From: Chromatiales bacterium
GTDB lineage: Bacteria; Pseudomonadota; Gammaproteobacteria; JAHELT01
Length of the DNA stretch: 48,208 nt
Direction of reading: 5' to 3'
NCBI GenBank assembly: GCA_024644045.1
Contig: JAHELT010000001.1
Span: 1 to 48,208, forward strand
Shown here: one piece after another, positions 15,057-22,986 of the stretch
Position numbering within the stretch: position 1 is the first letter of the stretch
Layout of the letters: each line of letters starts with the position of its first letter
Notes under the pieces: generated by a model
Seen by the model: the letters and a program-made list of their open reading frames with translations, nothing else
Databases searched by the model: none
What the model was told of the DNA's origin: nothing
Position numbers and translations under genes: made by a program

Positions 15057-15479
15057 ATGAGACAGACGAAAATCACCGCCTGCGGCCTGGGTTTGCTGTT
15101 GACCCTGATCCCGATGATCGGGCTGACTGACGACGGGAAAACGCAGGCGGCCGAGAAAGCGGCCGTGACCTGGCTTGCGCTGGTGGACAACACCCGGTAC
15201 GACGCCTCCTGGAACGAGGCAGCAACCCTGTTCAAACGCCAGGTCAGCGCGGCGGGCTGGCGCAAGGCGGTTTCGGCCGCAAGGAGCCCTCTTGGCCGCG
15301 TGATCGCCCGAAATCTGGTCTCTGCGACCTATGCAACCAGCCTTCCGGGTGCGCCGGACGGGGAGTACGTGGTTCTGCAGTTCAAGACAAAGTTCGAGAG
15401 AAAGGCGCAGGCCATCGAAACGGTGACGCCGATGATTGACGCAGGTCAGTGGCGGGTGTCGGGCTACTACGTACGGTAG
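15057..15479 (+). CDS. DUF4019 domain-containing exported protein
   Basis: 140 residues. A signal peptide (KITACGLGLLLTLIPMIGLTD) precedes a DUF4019 domain, recognisable by AAVTWLALVDNTRYDASWNEAA, GWRKAVSAARSPLGRVIAR and the closing DAGQWRVSGYYVR. The domain is periplasmic and of unknown function, commonly one per protein. AGAGGAA precedes ATG 15057. Chromosome-like GC content returns here, so the low-GC island ends between 14961 and 15057. The 182 bases after the gene (15480-15661) show nothing notable. Confidence 0.8.
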   Translation: MRQTKITACGLGLLLTLIPMIGLTDDGKTQAAEKAAVTWLALVDNTRYDASWNEAATLFKRQVSAAGWRKAVSAARSPLGRVIARNLVSATYATSLPGAPDGEYVVLQFKTKFERKAQAIETVTPMIDAGQWRVSGYYVR

Positions 15480-15661
15480 TCGACAGGTTCGCAAGGAGCG
15501 GCACTGCGCGAAGTTCCCTGCGTAACGAGGCGTCTCTCACTGCCGCCAGCTGAAAACGGAACATCTCTGCAGGCGATTCCAGCGTGGAGCTTGACGGCGC
15601 TCCCAGGCTGGAGTGACGATTCGACTTGGCTTGCGCTCCAAACCCGCCCGGAAACGTAACG

Positions 15662-16282
15662 ATGCTTGAACTCTATTTCACTCCGGACACCTGTGCGCTC
15701 GCATCGCACATCGTGCTCGAGGACGCCGGGGCCGAGTACCGACTCCATCACATTGACTTCGAGCGCTCGGATCAGCGCAGTCCCGATTACCTGGCGGTGA
15801 ATCCAAAGGGGCGGGTGCCGACTCTGGTGACGCCGCAAGGCGTGCTCACAGAGACGCCGGCGATACTGGTGTACATTGCCCAGCTGTATCCGGCCCGCCA
15901 GCTCGCCCCAATGGACGATCCCTTCGAGTTTGCCCGATTGCAGGCGTTCAACAGCTACCTCTGCTCTACCCTGCATGTCGCCCATGCGCACCGGATGCGC
16001 GGTCACCGCTGGGCGGACGACCCGCAGGCCATCGCTGCGATGCAGCGGAAGGCGCCCGAGGCCGTAGGTGCCTCGTACGCTTACATCGAGGATCACGCGT
16101 TCGTCGGGCCGTTTGTAATGGGGGATCAGTACACGGTAGCCGACCCGTACTTGTTTACCCTCGCTCAGTGGATGGAAGCCGATGGCGTGGACCCGCGCAA
16201 GACGCCTCGGATCGCGGCGCATCGCGAGATGCTGCATTCGCATGAATCCGTGCAGAGAGCACTCAGCGCAGAGTCTGCATAG
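15662..16282 (+). CDS. glutathione S-transferase family protein
   Basis: 206 residues with the two-domain GST layout. The thioredoxin-like N-terminal half starts ELYFTPDTCALASHIVLEDAG and contains the glutathione-binding NPKGRVPTL with its cis-proline and the TETPAILVYIA segment (about 60-70). The helical C-terminal half contains MGDQYTVADPYLFTLAQWM. The TPDTC start, with a cysteine in place of the usual Ser/Tyr, is typical of beta-class bacterial GSTs. Probable role: conjugation or reduction with glutathione in the cytosol. It stands alone. Confidence 0.88.
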   Translation: MLELYFTPDTCALASHIVLEDAGAEYRLHHIDFERSDQRSPDYLAVNPKGRVPTLVTPQGVLTETPAILVYIAQLYPARQLAPMDDPFEFARLQAFNSYLCSTLHVAHAHRMRGHRWADDPQAIAAMQRKAPEAVGASYAYIEDHAFVGPFVMGDQYTVADPYLFTLAQWMEADGVDPRKTPRIAAHREMLHSHESVQRALSAESA

Positions 16283-16356
16283 CGGCCTTTGGCGACACGC
16301 TGAACCGGATGCGATCAGTGCTTGCAGGCAAGGCCAAGCCCGGGCGTTAATCCGCT

Positions 16357-16884
16357 GTGCTGGAACTGGAGATCGTTCAATTGGACTCGGGTTCTGCGGA
16401 GCAGGCCAGGCAGGTACTGGCGCTCTGCAACCTGGCCTACGGTGAGAATCTCAGCCACCTGTTCCAATCCTTCCGTCCTTCGACGCATGTTGTCGGAACC
16501 TGCGAAGGCCAGCTTGTCACGCATGCGATGTGGGTGACCCGGTTGCTTCAGCCCGGTGCAGCGGGGCCGCTCAAGACGGCCTACATCGAGATGGTTGCGA
16601 CCCACCCCGAGTACCAGCGACGTGGCTTTGCGAGCCTTGCCATGCGGCGGCTGGTCGACGAGATCCCGGGATCGTACGAACTGGCGCTTTGCCCTGCGAC
16701 GCCGGCGTTCTACGCGCGGCTGGGATGGCGTTTCTGGCAGGGACCGCTCAGAATTCGCATGGACGGCGGACGCCTTGTGAACACACCCGAGGAACGCGTG
16801 ATGGTGCTGGCGCTTCCGGGCCGTCCTCGACTGGATCTGGATGATCCGCTGTCGGCGGAATGGCGCGAAGGAGAGGTATGGTAA
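16357..16884 (+). CDS. GNAT acetyltransferase resembling aminoglycoside 2'-N-acetyltransferases
   Basis: 175 residues. The acetyl-CoA-binding motif A is IEMVATHPEYQRRGFASLAM (about 80-100). The rest follows the AAC(2')-I pattern: an N-terminal LALCNLAYG region, the FYARLGWRFWQGP segment after motif B, a TPEERVMVLALP strand, and the C-terminal EWREGEVW, which closely resembles the DWRAGDVW end of mycobacterial AAC(2')-Ic. Those enzymes acetylate aminoglycosides but may have other natural substrates. Start is GTG 16357 with no strong ribosome-binding site. Actual drug modification is not shown by sequence alone. Confidence 0.75.
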   Translation: MLELEIVQLDSGSAEQARQVLALCNLAYGENLSHLFQSFRPSTHVVGTCEGQLVTHAMWVTRLLQPGAAGPLKTAYIEMVATHPEYQRRGFASLAMRRLVDEIPGSYELALCPATPAFYARLGWRFWQGPLRIRMDGGRLVNTPEERVMVLALPGRPRLDLDDPLSAEWREGEVW

Positions 16885-17008
16885 CCGTAAGGATGCCGGC
16901 ACCTTTGGATAGTGCCAGCGCCTGGCTCGCGTTGGCGCTGGGTGTTTCCGGCGGCCAGGGCGTATTGTGCTCGGGCGACCGCTCAGCGCTGAAACCGGGC
17001 ACCGAGTC

Positions 17009-17425
17009 ATGAACAGCGAACGCTACGCGGCTATCACACGCTCGATGATCGAGCACGAGAACATTCTGTTGCATCACAGAATGACCTGGATGTGGACCCT
17101 CCAGGGGTTGTTAGCCGCCGCGCTCGTGTTCGCATGGGAGCAGGACAGCTTGCTTCTCTGGCTCATCTGCGCATTCGGCGCCCTGTCGTCGGCTTCTTTT
17201 GGCTTGAGTTTTGTTTCGTCATTGATTGCCGTAAACAACCTGCTGACGCTATGGCATGCCTATGCTCGCGACAATCCAGGCTATTCGGGGCCACCCGTTA
17301 TCGGCACCCCGCGATTGAAAGTAATCCCTACGGTATTGAAGCCATGGGGACTGTTGCCGTGGTTATCGGTAGTGTTCTGGCTGGCAGTTGCAACGGTCAG
17401 ATCAACCGCTGGCGTTGGACCCTGA
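17009..17425 (+). CDS. small membrane protein of unknown function
   Basis: 138 residues with hydrophobic segments at about 27-43, 47-75 (LLLWLICAFGALSSASFGLS) and 113-130 (GLLPWLSVVFWLAVATV): probably three membrane helices with a polar N-terminal helix (SERYAAITRSMIEHENILLHH). The pattern is that of a small family of membrane proteins seen scattered in proteobacteria; I cannot name it. ATG 17009 was chosen because it begins the conserved-looking polar segment. No operon partner. Confidence 0.6.
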   Translation: MNSERYAAITRSMIEHENILLHHRMTWMWTLQGLLAAALVFAWEQDSLLLWLICAFGALSSASFGLSFVSSLIAVNNLLTLWHAYARDNPGYSGPPVIGTPRLKVIPTVLKPWGLLPWLSVVFWLAVATVRSTAGVGP

Positions 17426-17562
17426 CGAGGCGTCATCTGCAAGTACCACGACGTGAAGGTCATGTACGAAGCGCGGCTCTTCCAACAGGAAACCGGCGGT
17501 GCGCTACACTGTATCGACATGCCAACCTCACGAAACCGCTTGTCACCGAAGTAAGTACGCAC

Positions 17563-17958
17563 ATGAGTATCCGTTTCAACCACACGATCGTTCACAGCCG
17601 CGACAAGGCGACCTCCGCTGCTTTCCTTGCCGGCATTCTGGGCTTGCGGACACCCAGCCCCTTCGGTCATTTTCTGGTCGTCGAGTTCGACAACGGCGCG
17701 TCTCTCGATTTCATCGACGCGGGCGACACCGATGTCGTAGCCCAGCACTACGCGTTTCTGATCGACGAAGAGGACTTCGATGTAGTCTTCGGGCGCATCG
17801 AGGCACGTGGGCTCGACTTCTGGGCCGATCCGTTCAAACAGCACCCGGGCGAGATCAACCGCCACGCCGGCGGGCGGGGTGTGTACTTCGACGATCCGGA
17901 CGGCCATCTCCTCGAGATTCTCACGCGCCCGTATGACAGCGGAGGATCCAGAGACTGA
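17563..17958 (+). CDS. VOC (glyoxalase/dioxygenase) family protein
   Basis: 131 residues of the vicinal-oxygen-chelate fold: NHTIVHSRDKATSAAFLAGI at the N-terminus, a middle HYAFLIDEEDFDVVFGRI and the C-terminal GGRGVYFDDPDGHLLEILTRP. The metal-ligand positions expected for the family (His near the start, His in the middle, Glu in the final LLEILT) are present. Such stand-alone domains are metal-dependent isomerases, dioxygenases or resistance proteins; substrate not predictable. ATG 17563, independent gene. Confidence 0.85.
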   Translation: MSIRFNHTIVHSRDKATSAAFLAGILGLRTPSPFGHFLVVEFDNGASLDFIDAGDTDVVAQHYAFLIDEEDFDVVFGRIEARGLDFWADPFKQHPGEINRHAGGRGVYFDDPDGHLLEILTRPYDSGGSRD

Positions 17959-18063
17959 AAATTGTCCGATCGATTAACTGACAGACGTCTTTCAATCGTT
18001 GGCCTGGGCACCCAGGTCAACTGGCGCCACTGTCCGCACATTTAACGACCAGGAAGGATTCGC

Positions 18064-18708
18064 GTGATACGCAAACCGGGCTCAATGCGGGGGTTGGAAG
18101 CGCTCGGTCGCGTGCGGCTCAGTGACAACTTTTTCCTGCGTGATTTTCTCTATTCCGAGATTGCGAATTTTTACGGCGTTCCAAACGTCCCGGAGAATCC
18201 CGAGCTCGCCATCGCGACCGGGCGTAAGCTGTGCGAGACGCTGCTGGAACCACTGCAGGCGACTTTCGGACGCCTTGGAATACGTTCGGGATACCGTTCC
18301 GAGCAAGTTACGGCGTACGGCAACCAGCTGGGACACGGCGCCCGGGTAGAGGCCAATGCCGCGTATCACATCTGGGATCTTCCCGACGCGCAGGGGCAAA
18401 CGGGCGCGGCGGCATGTGTCGTAATACCCTGGGTTGCCGATCGCTACGAGCAGGGTCGGGACTGGCGCTCGCTGGCCTGGTGGATTCACGATCACCTCGA
18501 CTACGCTCATATGCAGTTTTTCCCGAAGCTGTGCGCATTCAACATACAATGGCACGCCGGAAAGGCGCGACGAATAGACAGTTACATCGAGCCCAGAGGG
18601 TGTCTGACAGAGCCCGACATGGCCAACCACAACGAGGACCATGCGAGCTGGTATGAAGATTTCCCCAGGTTTCACGCGAAGGGTGCGTTGCGCAAGAATG
18701 CGCCTTAG
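18064..18708 (+). CDS. M15-like (VanY/D-Ala-D-Ala carboxypeptidase-type) peptidase family protein
   Basis: 214 residues. The N-terminal half, LSDNFFLRDFLYSEIANFYG and LLEPLQATFGRLGIRSGYRS, resembles M15_3-type peptidases, which cleave peptidoglycan peptides, often in phage endolysins. The second half has candidate metal-ligand residues in AAYHIWDLPD and in DYAHMQFFPK, but the canonical HxxxxxxD and HxxH spacing is not convincing. There is no signal peptide. GTG 18064 sits seven bases after AGGAAGG. Could be an inactive or divergent member, or a phage-derived gene. Confidence 0.55.
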   Translation: MIRKPGSMRGLEALGRVRLSDNFFLRDFLYSEIANFYGVPNVPENPELAIATGRKLCETLLEPLQATFGRLGIRSGYRSEQVTAYGNQLGHGARVEANAAYHIWDLPDAQGQTGAAACVVIPWVADRYEQGRDWRSLAWWIHDHLDYAHMQFFPKLCAFNIQWHAGKARRIDSYIEPRGCLTEPDMANHNEDHASWYEDFPRFHAKGALRKNAP

Positions 18709-18811
18709 CAGACGGCAGGCGAGCAAGCGAATGGACGCAACTGTACGTCGGTTGCCGATGCTTGTCGTTTTTGTCGCCTGATATTCACAACCCAATGACA
18801 GGAATCTCACC

Positions 18812-19117
18812 ATGCCGCACTTTCCTGAAAGGCTGCGCGACTTACCGAAATTCGAGGGATCCTTCGATGCTTTCAAGCTGACCGCGGGGGGCTGTGACGT
18901 CCTCATGGCATCCTACCCCGCGGGCACCAGGCTCGAGACGCACACTCACGAAACCTACAATGTTGGCGTCATCACGCAGGGAGCGATGATGATCTCCGTC
19001 GACGGTGAAGAACGCCGCTACGAGATCGGGGACTGGTATGAGCTCGCAGCGGGTACGCCGCACTCGGCCAGGACGGAAGAAGACACTTCGGAGATCGAGT
19101 TCTGGTTCTATTACTGA
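18812..19117 (+). CDS. cupin-domain protein
   Basis: 101 residues forming a single cupin barrel. Motif 1 is AGTRLETHTHETYNVGVITQG (about 38-58) with two metal-binding histidines and a glutamate; motif 2 is GDWYELAAGTPHSART (about 72-87) with the third histidine. Small cupins of this type act as metal-dependent sensors or dioxygenases. AGGAA lies ten bases before ATG 18812. No operon partner; function unassigned. Confidence 0.8.
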   Translation: MPHFPERLRDLPKFEGSFDAFKLTAGGCDVLMASYPAGTRLETHTHETYNVGVITQGAMMISVDGEERRYEIGDWYELAAGTPHSARTEEDTSEIEFWFYY

Positions 19118-19205
19118 GCGACGCGCTCGTGAAGCTCGACGATGTTGACCGCGCAACCACCTGCACTCGAGACGATCAGCACCGGCGGATCGAGCCTGAA
19201 GGTCG

Positions 19206-19916
19206 ATGAATCGGAAGCAGAGCATGCTGCCTCCTGTTCGTAGAATCGACCACATCGTTGTAGAAGCCCGCGAGCCAGCGGTTGTCCTTGACTCGATCCG
19301 GTCTGCGCTGGCACTGACCGTCGCCTGGCCGGTGCAGCGCGCCAGGCACGGGTACGAAAGCGGCGGACTTTTCGCCGGCAACGTGAACCTCGAGGTGATC
19401 CGTTTCGACAACCCTCGCGACCCTTCGGCGGAGCCCCGGTACTGGGGCTTTGCGCTGGAACCGGAGGGTGAAATCGGCTCAGCGGTGACCGAACTTCGCA
19501 GGCGGGGAGTCGCGTGCGGGGAGCCGGAACGAACCGAAGCCTACACGACGGTCATGCTTGACGACTACTCGTGCCCGGGGTCGGTCGCGTTCCTGTGCCA
19601 GTACCATTTCGACACCAACGAATGGCGTGGCCGCCTCGGCCAGGCGTTGCAGCGCGAAGATTCCACCGTATCTGTAACGGGCGTCGCGGAGATTGTTGTC
19701 GAAGCACGCGACTCTGCCGCCGCGCTCGATAAGTGGGGAAAGCTGTTCGGGGAATGCGAGCCGGGGAACTGCTGGCGCTGGCGCGCAGGACCGGCATTGC
19801 GACTCGTCGCCGGAACCCAAGACCGGATACGCTCGCTGGTGGTCGAACTGGACGGTTCGAGCGACGGCGCTGTCCGGGACATCGAAGGGCTCGGCATTGA
19901 ATTGCGAACAAGGTAA
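19206..19916 (+). CDS. VOC/glyoxalase-like protein, two repeated halves
   Basis: 236 residues. The first half starts RIDHIVVEAREPAVVLDSIR and contains NVNLEVIRFDNP and GSVAFLCQYHFDTNEW, a VOC-type module resembling the glyoxalase-like domain. The second half restarts with TGVAEIVVEARDSAAALDKW, a second, degenerate copy of the same fold. Unlike the small VOC gene at 17563 it spans two modules, so it can form the complete beta-barrel alone. ATG 19206 has GAAGG six bases upstream. Substrate unknown. Confidence 0.7.
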   Translation: MNRKQSMLPPVRRIDHIVVEAREPAVVLDSIRSALALTVAWPVQRARHGYESGGLFAGNVNLEVIRFDNPRDPSAEPRYWGFALEPEGEIGSAVTELRRRGVACGEPERTEAYTTVMLDDYSCPGSVAFLCQYHFDTNEWRGRLGQALQREDSTVSVTGVAEIVVEARDSAAALDKWGKLFGECEPGNCWRWRAGPALRLVAGTQDRIRSLVVELDGSSDGAVRDIEGLGIELRTR

Positions 19917-19998
19917 TGAGAAGCACCGGACAGGCGCTGCATCGGCGACGCAAGTAGACTACGCCCTGGCTTCTTGATTTCACAGGTGAAAAAAGACC

Positions 19999-20508
19999 AT
20001 GCCGATGTCCGATTTCATCAGCGGGCTGCGCAGGAAGATCGGTAACGATCTGCTGCAGCTACCTACTGTGACCGTCCTTATTTTCGATGACCGGGACCGC
20101 GTGCTGCTCGTGCGCCATATCGATGGCAATATCTGGAGCACGCCGGGCGGCATGGTGGAGCCCGGCGAAACGCCCCCCGATGCCGCCCTGCGAGAGGTGT
20201 GGGAAGAAACCGGCCTTTCAGTGCGGCTGGTACGCATTATCGGCGTTTTCGGCGGGACCAATTTCGTGACCACGTACACCAACGGCGACAGGGTTTCCTG
20301 GATTTCAACGGTGTTCGAGGCCACGATCGTGGGCGGCGAGCCCCGGCCCGACAATCAGGAGACTGCGGAGGTGCGTTACTTCTCGAGCGCTGAAACAAAC
20401 GGCGTTCCCTGCACGCCTCACGTGGAGGAAGTACTCGCTGTCGCACGCTCATCCACGCCCGACGGCTACTTCCAGCCACCCGGCTGGACACCTCCCGATG
20501 GCGCTTGA
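19999..20508 (+). CDS. Nudix hydrolase
   Basis: 169 residues with an intact Nudix box at about 51-73: G-x5-E-x7-REVWEETGL. The preceding RVLLVRHIDGNIWSTPGG places it among pyrophosphohydrolases that act on nucleoside diphosphates linked to another group. The loop after the box (VFGGTNFVTTYTNGDRVSW) resembles ADP-ribose/NTP-type members, but the substrate cannot be fixed. ATG 19999; MSDFIS two codons later is an equally good start. Followed after 30 bases by a GFA gene. Confidence 0.88.
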   Translation: MPMSDFISGLRRKIGNDLLQLPTVTVLIFDDRDRVLLVRHIDGNIWSTPGGMVEPGETPPDAALREVWEETGLSVRLVRIIGVFGGTNFVTTYTNGDRVSWISTVFEATIVGGEPRPDNQETAEVRYFSSAETNGVPCTPHVEEVLAVARSSTPDGYFQPPGWTPPDGA

Positions 20509-20538
20509 CCCGCGAAACCTGAACCAGAGGAGTGATAC

Positions 20539-20943
20539 ATGAAGATCAACGGTCAGTGCCACTGCGGAAACATCACCTACCGGGCGGAAGTCGACCCGCG
20601 CCGTGTTTACATCTGTCATTGCAACGACTGCCAGGCCATCACGGGCTCCGCGTTCCGTTGGGCGGTCCCGGTTGCCGAGGCGGATTTCGAGCTGCTCAGC
20701 GGTGAGCCCAGAACCTATGTCAAGGTCGCCGACAGCGGCGCCGAAAGTCACCAGCTGTTCTGCCCCGACTGCGCTTCACCACTCTACTCAACGTCGATCG
20801 GTAAAGGCCCGAGGCGGTTCAATCTGCGTCTGGGCACGGCTCAGCAGCGGGCCGAACTCGCACCCGCCACCCAGTGCTGGCATCGCTCCACGCAGCACTG
20901 GGTGAAGGACCTGCGGCAGGTCGAGACCGTCGAAACCCAGTAG
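20539..20943 (+). CDS. GFA-family protein (second copy in window)
   Basis: 134 residues of the GFA zinc-binding family: GQCHCGNITYRA, YICHCNDCQAITGS and FCPDCASPLYSTSI supply the cysteine ligands. Codon use is chromosomal and GC-rich, unlike the cassette-borne GFA gene at 12815, and the two proteins are only distantly alike, so this is not a recent duplication. AGAGGAG precedes ATG 20539. It is separated by 20 bases from the LysE gene and may be co-transcribed with it and the Nudix gene. Confidence 0.88.
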   Translation: MKINGQCHCGNITYRAEVDPRRVYICHCNDCQAITGSAFRWAVPVAEADFELLSGEPRTYVKVADSGAESHQLFCPDCASPLYSTSIGKGPRRFNLRLGTAQQRAELAPATQCWHRSTQHWVKDLRQVETVETQ

Positions 20944-20963
20944 CGCGCAGGATCGGCACCGCC

Positions 20964-21599
20964 GTGATAGAGATCGACTCGATCCGCTTTTCGGTCTTCC
21001 TGGCCGCTGCGGTGCTGCTGGCAATCAGCCCCGGACCCGGCGTGACATACGTATTTGCGCGAACCGCTGCAGGAGGAAGACGCGAAGGCATCGCTTCGTC
21101 CTTAGGCACCGCAGCAGGCGGGCTCGTGCACGTAGCCGGCGCAGCACTCGGCCTGTCGTTGTTGATCGCAGAATCCGCCATGCTGTTCAGTATTCTGAAG
21201 TACGCAGGCGCCTGTTATCTGGTTTACCTGGGCGCACGCATGCTGCTGAATCGCACGCCGGCTCGGGCGAACGTCAAGGTGCGGGCCGCCGGAACGTCAC
21301 GCGCGTTCTGGGAGGGGGTCGCCGTGGAGACGTTCAACGTTAAAACAGCGTTGTTCTTCCTGGCATTCATCCCTCAGTTCGTGAATCCAGCCGCTGCGCC
21401 GTTCGGTCAGTTCGTCTTGCTGGGCGCAATCTGCGTAGCGCTGAACACGACCGTTGACCTGCTGGCGGTTCTCGGAGCCGCTTACCTGCTGCGGTCGGCC
21501 GCGACGCAGGGTTTGCGCAGCCGGCTCCTGAGCGTGAGCTCAGGCGTCACCCTGATCGGATTGGGGGCATACGTCGCGCTCGTCGAACACGAACGCTGA
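20964..21599 (+). CDS. LysE/RhtB-family amino-acid exporter
   Basis: 211 residues with about six membrane helices. The family signature near the N-terminus is AVLLAISPGPGVTYVFART; AGGRREGIASSLGTAAGGLVH and ETFNVKTALFFLAFIPQFV follow, as in RhtB/LeuE-type exporters. Members export amino acids and analogues by proton exchange. GTG 20964 is the best start, placing IDSIRFSVFLAAAVL as the first helix; a TTG about 90 bases upstream in the GFA gene is also in frame but improbable. Substrate unknown. Confidence 0.88.
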   Translation: MIEIDSIRFSVFLAAAVLLAISPGPGVTYVFARTAAGGRREGIASSLGTAAGGLVHVAGAALGLSLLIAESAMLFSILKYAGACYLVYLGARMLLNRTPARANVKVRAAGTSRAFWEGVAVETFNVKTALFFLAFIPQFVNPAAAPFGQFVLLGAICVALNTTVDLLAVLGAAYLLRSAATQGLRSRLLSVSSGVTLIGLGAYVALVEHER

Positions 21600-21603
21600 T
21601 CGC

Positions 21604-21638
21604 CAGGTCGCAGGTCGCCGGTCGCCGGTCGCCGGTCG
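21604..21638. repeat. short tandem repeat, 7-base unit
   Basis: Five 7-base units in a row: CAGGTCG twice, then CCGGTCG three times. It lies in the gap just after the LysE stop. The unit length of seven would shift a frame, but the repeat is outside any gene. Likely prone to slippage; no function evident. Confidence 0.8.
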
Positions 21639-21643
21639 CCATC

Positions 21644-21677
21644 CTGAACGCCCGATTGCGATGAGGTAAAATCGGGC
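21644..21677 (+). promoter_or_regulatory. candidate promoter with overlapping inverted repeat
   Basis: TAAAAT (21667-21672) is a good -10, with a weak -35 CTGAAC (21644-21649) 17 bases before it. The -10 is embraced by the perfect 8-base inverted repeat GCCCGATT (21651-21658) and AATCGGGC (21670-21677), which could be an operator or a hairpin in the leader. It would drive the gene at 21705. Confidence 0.4.
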
Positions 21678-21704
21678 TCTCAATCGCCGCAGATTCGAAA
21701 AGAC

Positions 21705-22145
21705 ATGAAAGTAATCCTGGTTACGCTCTCGGCCGCGGTGGTGGCCGTACTGGTTTTTTTCGTAGGCGTTCACGTGGGCGGCTATCAGTCGACCATGCTG
21801 AAGAGCTCGGCGGAAGCCGCACTCAGCGTGCAGATGCTGAGGGATCTCAGAGAGAATCGGATCGAGCCGTTGATTGCCACACAGGAAGCGCTTCTGGACG
21901 GTGCGCTCTACTACCACTCCTACTACCTGCAGTACGGCTTGCCCGCCTTGTTCGTATTCCTGGACCCGGCGGAGAAGCACATAGACCATCAGCGGATTCT
22001 GTCGGACGTCGTCACCTACCGGCGTGAACACCCATCCGTGGTCAGCGAAAAGCTGATCGAGCGCTCGGAGCACCCGGAGGGGCTGCGCGAAATGCGCCAG
22101 CGTATCGATAGCGTGCTGAAAGCGTATGCCGACCGCGATGCCTGA
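21705..22145 (+). CDS. membrane-anchored protein of unknown function
   Basis: 146 residues: an N-terminal anchor (ILVTLSAAVVAVLVFFVGV, about 3-22) followed by a helical extracytoplasmic domain rich in charged residues (LKSSAEAALSVQMLRDLREN, then RQRIDSVLKAYADRDA at the end). No family recognised. A candidate promoter lies 30-60 bases upstream. The last codons overlap the start of the next, frameshifted gene, so the two formed a small operon. Confidence 0.65.
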   Translation: MKVILVTLSAAVVAVLVFFVGVHVGGYQSTMLKSSAEAALSVQMLRDLRENRIEPLIATQEALLDGALYYHSYYLQYGLPALFVFLDPAEKHIDHQRILSDVVTYRREHPSVVSEKLIERSEHPEGLREMRQRIDSVLKAYADRDA

Positions 22146-22462
22146 ACCCGGACATGAAGTCCGATACTCGTCTCGGAGCGGCGGCCGTGTCGAATCGGTT
22201 CGTTGGGACGAACTGGTCGAGGTCGTCATCGCCACCACCGACGAAGGCCCGCTTTTCGAGGTCGGCTACTGGCTGCTGATTGACCTGAACAACGCCGGTT
22301 GCGCAGAGCGCAAAGGGCGCAGACGCGCTGCTGGCCCGTGCTGGCGAAGGGACGACGACGCCTGATGCGCGGCCGGCGTCTTTGGCTTCGATATTGCAGG
22401 CCGCGTTTCAACGGTCAAATACCCGGCACACCGCGGTAACAGCAGTACGGGTCGTAACGTAA
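22138..22462 (+). pseudogene. frameshifted small protein gene
   Basis: From ATG 22138 the frame reads PEPGHEVRYSSRSGGRVES, VRWDELVEVVIATTDEGPL and LLIDLNNAGC, the pattern of a small conserved protein family of proteobacteria that I know only as uncharacterised. After GC the frame degenerates into arginine-rich text and stops at 22363-22365, whereas the frame one base over continues AQSAKGADALLARAGEG, which is how such proteins usually go on, up to TAA 22460-22462. A short deletion near 22300 is the simplest explanation. Possibly inactive. Confidence 0.55.
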
Positions 22463-22476
22463 TCGTGGGCCGTGTC

Positions 22477-22986
22477 ATGTACGAAGAGTCCTACTATCAG
22501 CTGATGGCGAAGTACAACCGCTGGATGAACCGGAAGCTCTACGCCGTGTGCGCGGACATTCCTGATCAGACCCGCAGGGAAGACAGGGGGGCGTTTTTCA
22601 AATCCATCCACGGCACGCTGAATCACCTGCTGTTCGGCGACCTGGTCTGGATGGACCGCTTCACCGGCGCGCCGCGCAGGAACATCGCGATGGGCGAGGA
22701 GCTGTACGCGTCGTTCGAGGCACTGCGCGACGCGAGAGACAGCAAAGATGCTGAGATCGTCGCCTGGGCGAACGAACTGAGGGAAGCCTGGTTGCGCGAA
22801 CCCTTCACCTACACCAGCGGTATCGATGCAAAGACGCGCAAACTGCCGGCCTGGGTGCTGGTCACGCACATGTTCAATCATCAGACCCATCACCGCGGTC
22901 AGCTTACGACCCTGATCAAGCAGCTCGGTTACGAGCCGGGCATTACCGACCTCCCGTGGCTACCGGATCTGGAATTGCCAGGATGA
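22477..22986 (+). CDS. DinB-family protein
   Basis: 169 residues forming the four-helix DinB/YfiT-like bundle. The metal-binding histidines are visible: one in KSIHGTLNHLLFGDLVW (about 45-60), and two in THMFNHQTHHRGQLTTL near 130-145. Members are metal-dependent, often thiol-transfer or S-transferase-like enzymes, induced by DNA damage in Bacillus. A GTG at 22465 is a possible earlier start. The TGA overlaps the ATG of the next gene (ATGA), so it is coupled to the L,D-transpeptidase. Confidence 0.85.
   Translation: MYEESYYQLMAKYNRWMNRKLYAVCADIPDQTRREDRGAFFKSIHGTLNHLLFGDLVWMDRFTGAPRRNIAMGEELYASFEALRDARDSKDAEIVAWANELREAWLREPFTYTSGIDAKTRKLPAWVLVTHMFNHQTHHRGQLTTLIKQLGYEPGITDLPWLPDLELPG

Noticed and set aside
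16283-16356. Possible attC between the GST and GNAT genes, from GGGCGTTAATCC
   Set aside because: No complementary left core and no stem; the GTTA alone is too common.
17092-17562. In-frame extension upstream of the VOC gene
   Set aside because: It runs through the membrane protein gene in another frame and has no coding character; the VOC fold begins at ATG 17563.
12815-20943. Recent duplication of the GFA genes at 12815 and 20539
   Set aside because: The proteins differ widely beyond the cysteine motifs and have different codon use.
21604-21638. CRISPR-like repeat
   Set aside because: Units are only 7 bases, directly adjacent, without spacers; a simple tandem repeat.
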